DNA of 8,715 nucleotides from CAZUVQ01 sp964623915 (lineage in GTDB: Bacteria > Bacillota > Clostridia > UMGS1883 > UMGS1540), in assembly GCA_964623915.1 (NCBI GenBank), contig CAZUVQ010000078.1, positions 1 to 8,715 on the forward strand. Direction: 5' to 3'. Positions within the stretch are counted from its first letter, which is position 1. Each line of letters begins with the position of its first letter. A program made the translations under genes and the position numbers. The notes below the pieces were generated by a model. The model was given only the letters and a program-made list of their open reading frames with translations. It ran no database searches and was not told the DNA's origin. Shown here piece by piece: positions 1 to 5,753 of the stretch.

Positions 1-29
1 TCAATGGCTCTTATGTTTTTAATTTTCAA
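1..29 (-). CDS. 5' end of an unidentified leftward gene, cut by the window edge
   Basis: A good ribosome binding site (AAAGGAG on the minus strand, about positions 38-44) lies 8 bases before a TTG codon at 29-27. The open frame then reads M-K-I-K-N-I-R-A-I and leaves the window. It lies just downstream of sigK on the same strand with no visible terminator between them, so it could be co-transcribed with sigK. Only nine codons are visible, so no family can be assigned. The call rests on the Shine-Dalgarno match and the absence of a stop codon. Confidence 0.35.
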
Positions 30-77
30 TAAAATCACTCCTTTAGGTTAATATTACCAAAACAAGCCTATATATTC

Positions 78-767
78 TTATGTACCCGAAAATCTTTCTG
101 CAAGTTTTTTTACAGCTTTCTTCTCAAGCCTTGAAACATATGAACGTGATATACCCAGCTCGTCAGCAATTTCTCTTTGTGTTTTGTTCTCTGTACCGTA
201 AAGACCGTATCTTTTTTTTATTACCTGTGCTTCTCTTCCACGTAAAACCTTGCTGAAAATCTTGTAAAGCTTGGCAACATTATTGTCTCTTTCGATTTTA
301 TCAGCAGTATCGTCTTCATCTGTCTGCAAAACGTCAATAAGGCTCACTTCATTGCCTTCTTTGTCATAACCTATGGGTTCACTCAATGATACCTCATAGC
401 TGAGCTTTTTCTGGCTTCGAAGCACCATCAAAACTTCATTTTCAATGCATTTTGACGCATATGTTGCAAGACGGATTTTTTTCTCTGTATTGTATGTTGA
501 AACAGCTTTAATAAGCCCAATCGTACCGATGGATATTAGGTCATCGCTCTCAATGCCACAGCCCTGATATTTTTTTACAACGTGGGCAACCAGCCTTAAA
601 TTGTGTTCTATTAGTATGTTTTTTGCTTCATCACTTCCGCTTTGATATTGTTCTAAGTACTTCGCTTCTTCATCAGCAGTAAGTGCAGCAGGGAACGAAC
701 TACCACCGCTTACAAACCCAACAAGGAATATGTTGCTAAATAAAATTTCAAGTAAAGCAAGAATCAT
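78..767 (-). CDS. sigK: RNA polymerase sporulation sigma factor SigK (pro-sigma K)
   Basis: This is the late mother-cell sigma factor, which directs core RNA polymerase to coat and maturation genes. The 229-residue protein has a hydrophobic N-terminal pro-region (about residues 1-20, M-I-L-A-L-L..., ending F-V-S-G-G-S-S-F-P), the region 2 signature IEHNLRLVAHVVKKY (53-67), DLISIGTIGLIKA (76-88) and RLATYASKCIENE (99-111). A region 4 helix-turn-helix lies around 196-221 (KTQREIADELGISRSYVSRLEKK). The motif PIGYDKEGNEVSLIDVL and the 'SFP' junction are typical of SigK rather than SigE, SigF or SigG. I chose ATG 767 because GGGGGA lies 6 bases upstream; an in-frame TTG at 785 would add six residues but has no comparable site. 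The gene is intact, with no skin-type interruption. Known pro-SigK is processed by SpoIVFB, which is not in this window. Confidence 0.95.
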   Translation of the reverse strand: MILALLEILFSNIFLVGFVSGGSSFPAALTADEEAKYLEQYQSGSDEAKNILIEHNLRLVAHVVKKYQGCGIESDDLISIGTIGLIKAVSTYNTEKKIRLATYASKCIENEVLMVLRSQKKLSYEVSLSEPIGYDKEGNEVSLIDVLQTDEDDTADKIERDNNVAKLYKIFSKVLRGREAQVIKKRYGLYGTENKTQREIADELGISRSYVSRLEKKAVKKLAERFSGT

Positions 768-773
768 TGTAAT

Positions 774-779
774 TCCCCC
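774..779 (-). promoter_or_regulatory. sigK ribosome binding site, which decides the start
   Basis: The minus strand reads GGGGGA, then six bases (ATTACA), then ATG at 767. This spacing supports ATG 767 over the in-frame TTG at 785. Four of the five G residues (779-776) lie inside the right arm of a perfect 9-bp hairpin, so the site may be masked in the folded mRNA. Confidence 0.75.
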
Positions 780-807
780 ATTCAAAATAAATATATTCTG
801 AATGGGG
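776..807 (-). promoter_or_regulatory. 9-bp hairpin in the sigK leader that overlaps the Shine-Dalgarno sequence
   Basis: On the minus strand CCCCATTCA (807-799) is followed by a 14-base AU-rich loop and then the exact complement TGAATGGGG (784-776). The right arm contains most of the sigK Shine-Dalgarno. No U-tract follows on the mRNA strand, so an intrinsic terminator is unlikely. An RNA structure that limits translation initiation, or a DNA operator, are the alternatives. The pairing is seen directly; regulation is inferred. Confidence 0.55.
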
Positions 808-870
808 TGGTTTTGTGCGTGTCCTTATAAAATATTCATAATCTTTGTTTAATTGTGTTAATATTTGAGC

Positions 871-893
871 TATGATTTGTAATAAAAATCATA
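871..893. repeat. 8-bp AT-rich inverted repeat over the araC-type gene's stop codon
   Basis: TATGATTT (871-878) and AAATCATA (886-893) are perfect inverted copies with a 7-base spacer, spanning the stop codon of the AraC-type gene (891-889). It could form a weak AU-rich 3' stem-loop on the regulator mRNA or be a protein-binding site in the sigK upstream region. No U-tract follows it on the minus strand, so it is not called a terminator. Confidence 0.35.
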
Positions 894-1686
894 CGAAATG
901 TGAATTTCTGTATTTCAGCGGCGTAATTCCTTTCATTTTTTTAAAAATCATAGCAAAATAGTTGCTGTCATTGAACCCACACTTTGTGGCAACATCTGTA
1001 ATACTGATGTTTGTAGTAATTAGTAGCTTTTCGGCATTCATTATCCTTACTATATTTAAAAATTCACAAAACCCAAATCCCGTACATTCTTTGAATTTTG
1101 CAGAGAAGTAAGTTCTGCTCATATTTGCTTCTTGTGCCGCATCACGAAGAAAAATATCTTTATCAAAGTTATTTCTGATGAAAAGCGTTGCACGCAAAAC
1201 TGATTCATCAATATCATCCGGAATGTAAATATTCTCTTTATCCTGTGCAGTTCTTGATAAAAAGGCAAGAATCTCGGTTATATATCCCTTAAGAAGTTCA
1301 TTGCTGAAAGCATCTTCCTTGTTAAACTCATTATGTGCTTTCATTAAAATATCTTCTATGTATTCCGTCCTGTTTTTCGGTATTTTCATATGCCGTGCAG
1401 AAAAACAAGATAAAAGCTCTTTGTTGATTTGTGGATTGAGTATAGCGGTATCAAAATAAATCAGCATTCTTGTATACGGCTTGTCATCAACAGATACTGT
1501 TTTATGAAGCAGATCAGGCTCAATCAGCGCAACATCACCCTTTGACAAATTATATATACCATCATCAATGAAATATCTTCTGTTACCCTTTAAAAGAAAA
1601 TAAATTTCATAATATTTGTGAAAATGACACTCATGCATACTTTGTTTTGCCACACTTTTCCCTATTTCTATGCCAAACTCCAACAT
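889..1686 (-). CDS. AraC-family transcriptional regulator with N-terminal cupin domain
   Basis: This is a 265-residue cytoplasmic transcription factor. The N-terminal half (about 15-85) looks like a cupin-type AraC ligand-binding domain: H-E-C-H-F-H-K-Y-Y-E-I-Y-F is its metal/sugar-binding style motif, followed by L-S-K-G-D-V-A-L-I-E-P. The C-terminal hundred residues (about 162-262) hold two helix-turn-helix units, the second with the signature 'ITDVATKCGFNDSNYFAMIFKKMKGITPLKYR'-type pattern seen as G-F-N-D-S-N-Y-F and P-L-K-Y-R. ATG 1686 is preceded by GGTGAT at short spacing. It diverges from the Gfo/Idh/MocA oxidoreductase gene, and the two share a 133-base promoter region. The arrangement suggests it controls the oxidoreductase and transporter in response to a sugar-like ligand; the ligand is unknown. 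Confidence 0.9.
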   Translation of the reverse strand: MLEFGIEIGKSVAKQSMHECHFHKYYEIYFLLKGNRRYFIDDGIYNLSKGDVALIEPDLLHKTVSVDDKPYTRMLIYFDTAILNPQINKELLSCFSARHMKIPKNRTEYIEDILMKAHNEFNKEDAFSNELLKGYITEILAFLSRTAQDKENIYIPDDIDESVLRATLFIRNNFDKDIFLRDAAQEANMSRTYFSAKFKECTGFGFCEFLNIVRIMNAEKLLITTNISITDVATKCGFNDSNYFAMIFKKMKGITPLKYRNSHFV

Positions 1687-1718
1687 AATATCACCGAATC
1701 TTAATATTTTCGTGTTTT

Positions 1719-1747
1719 TTAATAAAATAATAAAATAATTATATAAT
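1719..1747 (+). promoter_or_regulatory. candidate sigma A promoter for the oxidoreductase gene
   Basis: TTAATA (1719-1724, 4 of 6 matches to TTGACA) and a perfect TATAAT (1742-1747) are separated by 17 bases. This would give a leader of roughly 65 bases before ATG 1820. The surroundings are very AT-rich and another TATAAT occurs at 1765-1770 without a -35, so the assignment is tentative. A weak -35 would fit an activator-dependent promoter. Confidence 0.35.
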
Positions 1748-1768
1748 ACACCTTATATAAGTATTATA
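1742..1768. repeat. 8-bp inverted repeat in the divergent promoter region (candidate operator)
   Basis: TATAATAC (1742-1749) and GTATTATA (1761-1768) are perfect inverted copies with an 11-base spacer that itself contains CTTATATAAG. The arms contain the -10 hexamers of both divergent promoters. A protein bound here would affect both genes. AraC-type proteins more often bind direct repeats, and AT-rich DNA yields chance palindromes, so operator function is unproven. Confidence 0.4.
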
Positions 1769-1791
1769 ATTTAAGTATATTTAATAGTCAA
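1763..1791 (-). promoter_or_regulatory. sigma A-type promoter of the AraC-family regulator gene
   Basis: On the minus strand TTGACT (1791-1786, 5 of 6 matches to TTGACA) and a perfect TATAAT (1768-1763) are separated by exactly 17 bases. Transcription would start near 1756, giving a leader of about 70 bases before ATG 1686. It is one of the clearest vegetative promoters in the window. Confidence 0.7.
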
Positions 1792-1819
1792 GTTTTATTT
1801 TCAGAAAGGAAAAAATATT

Positions 1820-3106
1820 ATGACAAAAAAAAGATATGTTCAGGTTGGCCTTGGTGGCAGGGCAAGATTTTATTATGAAGCAATAGCCGGTACATACGGA
1901 GAAACTTCAGAATTAGTGGGTTTGTGTGATATCAATACAACGAGAATGGAGTATGCCAACAGCATATTGATGGAAAAATTTGGTTATCCCACTCTTCCCA
2001 AGTACAAGTGTGACGAATTTGATAAAATGATATTTGAACTAAAACCCGAATATGTTCTTGTAACCTCAATTGACAGAACACACCACAAATACATTATAAG
2101 GGCAATGGAATTAGGCTGTGATGTTATAAGTGAAAAGCCCATGACGGTTGACACGAAAAAGTGTCAGCAGATTCTTGACACACAAAAGAAAACAGGCAAA
2201 AGCCTTCGTGTAACCTTCAATTACCGTTATTCTCCACAGCGTTCATTAACACGTGAGCTTATTCGTGACGGTGTAATAGGCGATGTATGTCAGGTTCATT
2301 TTGAGTGGAATTTAAACACCTCTCATGGTGCTGATTACTTCAGAAGATGGCACAGAGATAAGAAAAACAGCGGTGGGCTTCTTGTTCACAAAGCAACTCA
2401 TCATTTTGATCTTGTCAACTTTTGGCTAAATACTGAGCCTGAGGCGGTCTTCGCATTTGGTGACCTTATGTTTTACGGCAGAGAAAATGCAGAAAGCCGT
2501 GGTGTTACTAAGTTTTATTCCAGAGCAAATAAAAGCGAAAATGCAAAGGACGATCCATTTGCCCTAATAATGGAAGGAAATGAAAACTACGAAAATATTT
2601 ATCTTAAAGCAGAGCATGAAGACGGTTATTATCGCGACCAGAGCGTTTTCGGTGACGGGATAAGCATTGAAGATACAATGAATGTTCTTGTGAATTACAA
2701 AAACGGCGCAAAAATGAGTTATTCGCTCAATGCCTTTTCTCCAATTGAGGGTTATAGGGTTGTGTTCACCGGTACAAAAGGGCGGCTTGAAATTGAATCT
2801 TATGAAAACGTATATATTAACGGACAGGGAAGCACAGCAGAAGAGGGCAGTTCAGAAAGCGAGAGAATTACAGTATTCCCCATGTTCGGGAAAGCCTATG
2901 ACGTTGAAATTCCAAGCGGTGAAGGCGGACATGGCGGAGGCGACCCGGTGCTTCTTAATGATATTTTTGGCATTCCGGAGCCTGACCCACTAAACAGAGC
3001 AGCTTCTCATATAGACGGTGCAATGAGTATTCTGACAGGTATAGCAGCAAACAAATCAATTGCAACAGGTCTACCCGTCAAGATTTCTGATTTAGTGAAA
3101 TTTTAA
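1820..3106 (+). CDS. Gfo/Idh/MocA-family NAD(P)-dependent oxidoreductase
   Basis: The 428-residue soluble enzyme belongs to a family that usually oxidises or reduces hydroxyls of sugars, inositols or sugar derivatives. Residues 5-16 (R-Y-V-Q-V-G-L-G-G-R-A-R) form the Rossmann glycine-rich loop. E-K-P at 105-107 is the family's conserved cofactor/substrate motif. G-G-L-L-V-H-K-A-T-H-H-F-D (185-197) carries the catalytic-type H-x-x-D pattern (H194, D197). The C-terminal part (about 365-425) has the G-H-G-G-G-D segment and a D-G-A-M-S-I-L-T-G-I-A-A stretch found in larger family members. AAAGGA lies 9 bases before ATG 1820. The divergent AraC-type regulator and downstream EamA transporter suggest a small sugar-responsive unit. 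Substrate cannot be deduced; scyllo-/myo-inositol, glycoside or uronate derivatives are all possible. Confidence 0.9.
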   Translation: MTKKRYVQVGLGGRARFYYEAIAGTYGETSELVGLCDINTTRMEYANSILMEKFGYPTLPKYKCDEFDKMIFELKPEYVLVTSIDRTHHKYIIRAMELGCDVISEKPMTVDTKKCQQILDTQKKTGKSLRVTFNYRYSPQRSLTRELIRDGVIGDVCQVHFEWNLNTSHGADYFRRWHRDKKNSGGLLVHKATHHFDLVNFWLNTEPEAVFAFGDLMFYGRENAESRGVTKFYSRANKSENAKDDPFALIMEGNENYENIYLKAEHEDGYYRDQSVFGDGISIEDTMNVLVNYKNGAKMSYSLNAFSPIEGYRVVFTGTKGRLEIESYENVYINGQGSTAEEGSSESERITVFPMFGKAYDVEIPSGEGGHGGGDPVLLNDIFGIPEPDPLNRAASHIDGAMSILTGIAANKSIATGLPVKISDLVKF

Positions 3107-3127
3107 CCAATAAAATACTTTTATTTT

Positions 3128-3158
3128 CAGGCACCAAAGCTGTTGACTTTGGTGCCTG
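3128..3158 (+). terminator. 12-bp stem-loop after the oxidoreductase gene, without a U-tail
   Basis: CAGGCACCAAAG (3128-3139) and CTTTGGTGCCTG (3147-3158) are perfect inverted copies with a 7-base loop. The T-rich run lies before the stem (3119-3127), not after it, and the 3' flank is CTTCTGTTAAAA. It may still cause partial termination or protect the upstream mRNA end, lowering expression of the transporter 33 bases downstream. Strong hairpin, uncertain terminator. Confidence 0.55.
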
Positions 3159-3191
3159 CTTCTGTTAAAATCACTTCATGGAGATTAAAAA

Positions 3192-4055
3192 ATGAGTACA
3201 AAAAAACAAAAACAGATTGCAATTTTTCAAATGCTTGTCTGCGCCACGCTGTGGAGCATGGCAGGTATTTTAATCAAAAAAATAAACTGTTCAAGCTTTG
3301 TGATTGCCGGAGCACGCAGCACAATAGCTTTTTTAACAGTTTTCACTTTTATGAAAATTAACAAAAATAAGATAATAATCAATAAGAAAGTAATGCTTTG
3401 CAGCATATTTTTAAGTTCAACGCTTTTTTCTTTTGTTATTGCAAACAAACTCACCACAGCGGCAAATGCAATAGTACTGCAATACACCCTCCCTGTTTTT
3501 ATACTTCTGTTTTCTCTGGTATTTTTGAAAAAGAAAATCATTGTATCAGATGTATTGGTTGTGATTGCCACTATTGTTGGAATAACTTTGCTTGTCATAG
3601 GTTCTCTTAATGCAGGCAGTTTTGCCGGCAATGCTATTGCTGTTTTGTCAGGCGCACTGATGGCCGGTGTTTTTTTACTATCGGGAGAATCCTCAAAGGA
3701 TGAGCGCATTAGCGGCATTTTATTTGGGCATTTATTGACTTCTATTATAGGGATTCCCTTTCTTTTCTTTACCGAAAATTCATTTGATACCGTATCAGTA
3801 ATAAGTCTTTTGATTTTAGGAGTAGTTCAGCTTGGCATCCCCTATGTGCTTTTAATGTTGGCTCTTGAGCATTGCCCGCCATTTGCCTGCTCAATTTTGT
3901 CAGCAATTGAGCCTTTGTTAAACCCTGTCTGGGTTGTATTATTTGACGGTGAATCCCCCACCGCTATTTCAATTTTCGGTGGTATTATTGTAATAGTAAG
4001 CATTACAATATGGTCGATATGGACAAATAGGCGTGATGAAGTTACATCATCTTAG
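3192..4055 (+). CDS. EamA/DMT-superfamily membrane transporter (ten helices)
   Basis: The 287-residue inner-membrane protein has about ten hydrophobic helices arranged as two EamA repeats (roughly residues 10-137 and 146-277), separated by the charged loop S-G-E-S-S-K-D-E-R (164-172). The second repeat ends with E-P-L-L-N-P-V-W-V (240-248), a pattern typical of EamA proteins. Members of this superfamily export or exchange amino acids, nucleotides, sugars or other small metabolites; the substrate is not predictable. GGAG lies 8 bases before ATG 3192. The gene follows the Gfo/Idh/MocA enzyme on the same strand with a stem-loop between, so it is probably in the same AraC-controlled unit. Its 3' end overlaps the convergent sigE gene by 14 bp. 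Confidence 0.9.
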   Translation: MSTKKQKQIAIFQMLVCATLWSMAGILIKKINCSSFVIAGARSTIAFLTVFTFMKINKNKIIINKKVMLCSIFLSSTLFSFVIANKLTTAANAIVLQYTLPVFILLFSLVFLKKKIIVSDVLVVIATIVGITLLVIGSLNAGSFAGNAIAVLSGALMAGVFLLSGESSKDERISGILFGHLLTSIIGIPFLFFTENSFDTVSVISLLILGVVQLGIPYVLLMLALEHCPPFACSILSAIEPLLNPVWVVLFDGESPTAISIFGGIIVIVSITIWSIWTNRRDEVTSS

Positions 4056-4758
4056 CTATTTCTTTTTTTAATTTTATAATAATTCTCTTTTCCAGACGAG
4101 ATATATAAGACTGGCTGATTCCTAACATATCAGCCACTTCTTTTTGCGTTTTTTCTTTGTGTCCGCAAAGCCCGAACCGCAGATACATTATGTTTTTTTC
4201 CCTTTGATTCAACATTTTCATTGCACTGAGTAATAGTTCTTTTTCCGTTCTGTCCTCAATTCTTCTATGTACTATGTCATTGTCCGTACCGAGAATGTCA
4301 GACAATAAAAGCTCATTACCGTCCCAGTCAACATTTAAAGGCTCCTCAATAGAGATTTCAGCCTTTACTGATATATTTTTTCTTAAATACATAAGAATTT
4401 CATTTTCAATACACCTTGAAGCATATGTAGCAAGCTTTATGTTTTTATCTGCTTTGAATGTGTTGATTGCCTTAATAAGTCCTATAGTACCTATTGATAT
4501 TAAATCCTCAACCCCAATTCCCGTATTATCAAACTTTTTTGCTATATAAACAACAAGCCTTAAATTATGCTCAATTAGGCTGCATCGTGCTTTTTCATCT
4601 TTTTTTGACAGTTCCGTAATAAGGCGCATTTCCTCATTTGCAGAAAGAGGCGGAGGCAAGGTTTCACTTCCACCAATGTAATGAACAAACTTTTTTGGTA
4701 TGCCTTTTTTAATAAACCAAATATAAATTTTTGCTCTGAATAATTTAAAGAATTTCAT
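4042..4758 (-). CDS. sigE: RNA polymerase sporulation sigma factor SigE (pro-sigma E)
   Basis: This is the first mother-cell-specific sigma factor of sporulation, made as an inactive membrane-associated precursor. The 238-residue protein nearly equals the 239 residues of Bacillus subtilis SigE. A basic, amphipathic pro-sequence (about 1-27) leads into the diagnostic H-Y-I-G-G-S-E-T-L-P-P-P-L-S (26-39); known pro-sigma E cleavage falls near this point. Region 2 reads LIEHNLRLVVYIAKKF (61-76) and KLATYASRCIENEILMYLR (108-126). The segment E-E-P-L-N-V-D-W-D-G-N-E-L-L-L-S-D (138-154) is characteristic of SigE, and the region 4 helix-turn-helix is near 203-226. ATG 4758 follows AAAGGAAGGA; an in-frame GTG at 4782 overlaps the spoIIGA end and lacks its own site. 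It sits 14 bases after the stop of spoIIGA, giving the conserved spoIIG operon. No sigG follows, unlike in many Clostridia. Confidence 0.97.
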   Translation of the reverse strand: MKFFKLFRAKIYIWFIKKGIPKKFVHYIGGSETLPPPLSANEEMRLITELSKKDEKARCSLIEHNLRLVVYIAKKFDNTGIGVEDLISIGTIGLIKAINTFKADKNIKLATYASRCIENEILMYLRKNISVKAEISIEEPLNVDWDGNELLLSDILGTDNDIVHRRIEDRTEKELLLSAMKMLNQREKNIMYLRFGLCGHKEKTQKEVADMLGISQSYISRLEKRIIIKLKKEIAKMM

Positions 4759-4764
4759 TATGAT

Positions 4765-4774
4765 TCCTTCCTTT
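4765..4774 (-). promoter_or_regulatory. sigE ribosome binding site overlapping the spoIIGA stop codon
   Basis: The minus strand reads AAAGGAAGGA, six bases before ATG 4758, and overlaps the spoIIGA TAA (4775-4773). This fixes the sigE start, giving a pro-sequence of normal length, and suggests translational coupling of protease and substrate. Confidence 0.8.
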
Positions 4775-5684
4775 ATTGACACATTATCTGCGGATGCAGT
4801 AATCCCTGAAAGCTTTTATCGGCAGAAAGCTGCTTGTCATATATACCTATTATTACCTTACCCATATCCTTTTCTGTCTCATTCTCTAGTAAAAGTGCTT
4901 TATCTGGAACAAAGCCGAGCATAATACCGTTGTCAGTTCCTAAAGATGAATACGGAATAATTCTTACCTTTGCAATTTTTTGTGTTGTGTATGTAAAAGC
5001 TGAAATATATTCTATATGATCATTTTTCTGGTCACGATATATTTCCTGCAAATCTTCTGACAAAACAGGTGTAAGCGATTCAAATTCCGCCACAATAACA
5101 GGATAACTGCTTATGGGGTCATAAAGAGCATTTCCTGTATCAACAAGCGCCCTAATTGTGGTTTCCCTTTTATCCAAAACAATTTTAATATAAGCGTAGT
5201 CATTTCCGCCGGAGCTTTTTCCACGAAGTGCATGGAGCACAACTCTTATAATTAAATAAGATAATGCAATTCCGATTGTGAGAATCTGCCATGGCAAGTT
5301 AAAATACAAAATTCCGTTGCTTATCACAGCACCACCTGCGGCACCGATATCAGTAAAATACAAAACCATAAATGCACCACCGCCAAAGCAAATAGTGACA
5401 AGACCGAAATAACACACACTTTTAAAGTACAGCTTTAAGCCTCTGATGTTGTAAGCAATTGCAACTATTGCAAACACAGACATTATCTTTGCGCCCATAG
5501 AATATATAAAATTCAGATTTGGAAAAAACATTCCGACAGCATAAAGACCTCCTGCAAAAGAAGCCACTGTAATGCGTATTCTTTTATAAGGCAATCTTCC
5601 TATGGTTGCGGCAGTAAACAGGAGTATGTAGTTAATTATTAAATTTACAAAAAAAAGCACATCTATATATATAACAGGCTTCAA
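4773..5684 (-). CDS. spoIIGA: SpoIIGA, membrane aspartic protease that processes pro-sigma E
   Basis: From the TTG start the protein has 303 residues, close to the usual SpoIIGA length. The N-terminal half holds about five hydrophobic helices (through about residue 150), anchoring it in the sporulation septum. The cytoplasmic half carries the catalytic motif A-L-V-D-T-G-N-A-L-Y-D-P, with the active Asp about residue 182, matching the D-[ST]-G-N motif of the family. Later, R-I-I-P-Y-S-S-L-G and L-H-P-Q-I near the end are family-like. A perfect AAGGAGG (5700-5694) touches an in-frame GTG at 5693 with zero spacing but is 9 bases from TTG 5684. Starting there gives M-K-P-V-I-Y-I-D-V, which aligns with the B. 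subtilis start M-K-I-Y-L-D-V. It precedes sigE and, as known for the family, is activated by SpoIIR, encoded in this window. Confidence 0.95.
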   Translation of the reverse strand: MKPVIYIDVLFFVNLIINYILLFTAATIGRLPYKRIRITVASFAGGLYAVGMFFPNLNFIYSMGAKIMSVFAIVAIAYNIRGLKLYFKSVCYFGLVTICFGGGAFMVLYFTDIGAAGGAVISNGILYFNLPWQILTIGIALSYLIIRVVLHALRGKSSGGNDYAYIKIVLDKRETTIRALVDTGNALYDPISSYPVIVAEFESLTPVLSEDLQEIYRDQKNDHIEYISAFTYTTQKIAKVRIIPYSSLGTDNGIMLGFVPDKALLLENETEKDMGKVIIGIYDKQLSADKSFQGLLHPQIMCQ

Positions 5685-5693
5685 TGTAATCAC

Positions 5694-5700
5694 CCTCCTT
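5694..5700 (-). promoter_or_regulatory. spoIIGA ribosome binding site, indicating a TTG start
   Basis: A perfect AAGGAGG ends directly against GTG 5693, which is too close for normal initiation, but has a 9-base spacing to in-frame TTG 5684. The TTG start also restores the family-like N-terminus. Confidence 0.7.
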
Positions 5701-5703
5701 GTT

Positions 5704-5737
5704 ATTATATATGATGGCTTTTGAAAATATTGTCGTA
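5704..5737 (-). promoter_or_regulatory. candidate Spo0A-controlled promoter of spoIIGA-sigE
   Basis: The 69-base gap between the SDR stop and the spoIIGA start holds TATAAT on the minus strand (5709-5704). Twenty-two bases upstream of it lies TACGAC, within ACGACAA. Read on the plus strand this is TGTCGTA (5731-5737), 6 of 7 matches to the Spo0A box TGTCGAA. A 22-base -35/-10 spacing with a Spo0A box over the -35 region is the known layout of the B. subtilis spoIIG promoter. Weak point: transcription would begin almost at the Shine-Dalgarno sequence. The box is framed by two AATATT copies. Confidence 0.4.
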
Positions 5738-5753
5738 ATATTGAAACTATTTT

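Noticed and set aside
46..58. Hairpin GGTTAATATTACC after sigK
   Set aside because: Only three outer base pairs form before mismatches, so there is no usable stem.
810..837. Sigma E promoter for sigK (GAATATT with CACAAAAC on the minus strand)
   Set aside because: The spacer is 13 bases and only 5 of 8 positions of the -10 match. It would also start transcription inside the left hairpin arm. It is too weak to list as a feature.
2730..2993. Short rightward frame inside the Gfo/Idh/MocA gene, and similar frames at 3143, 3398, 4274, 4834, 6175 and 6986
   Set aside because: Each lies within or opposite a well-supported gene in another frame, with no domain signature or convincing ribosome binding site.
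3227..3718. 163-codon open frame opposite the EamA transporter gene
   Set aside because: It is the antisense shadow of a membrane protein gene, shows no family motifs and has no convincing ribosome binding site. The plus-strand gene has ten helices and the E-P-x-x-N-P pattern.
4759..4782. GTG 4782 as the sigE start
   Set aside because: It overlaps the spoIIGA end and lacks its own site. ATG 4758 has AAAGGAAGGA and gives the usual 238-239 residue length.
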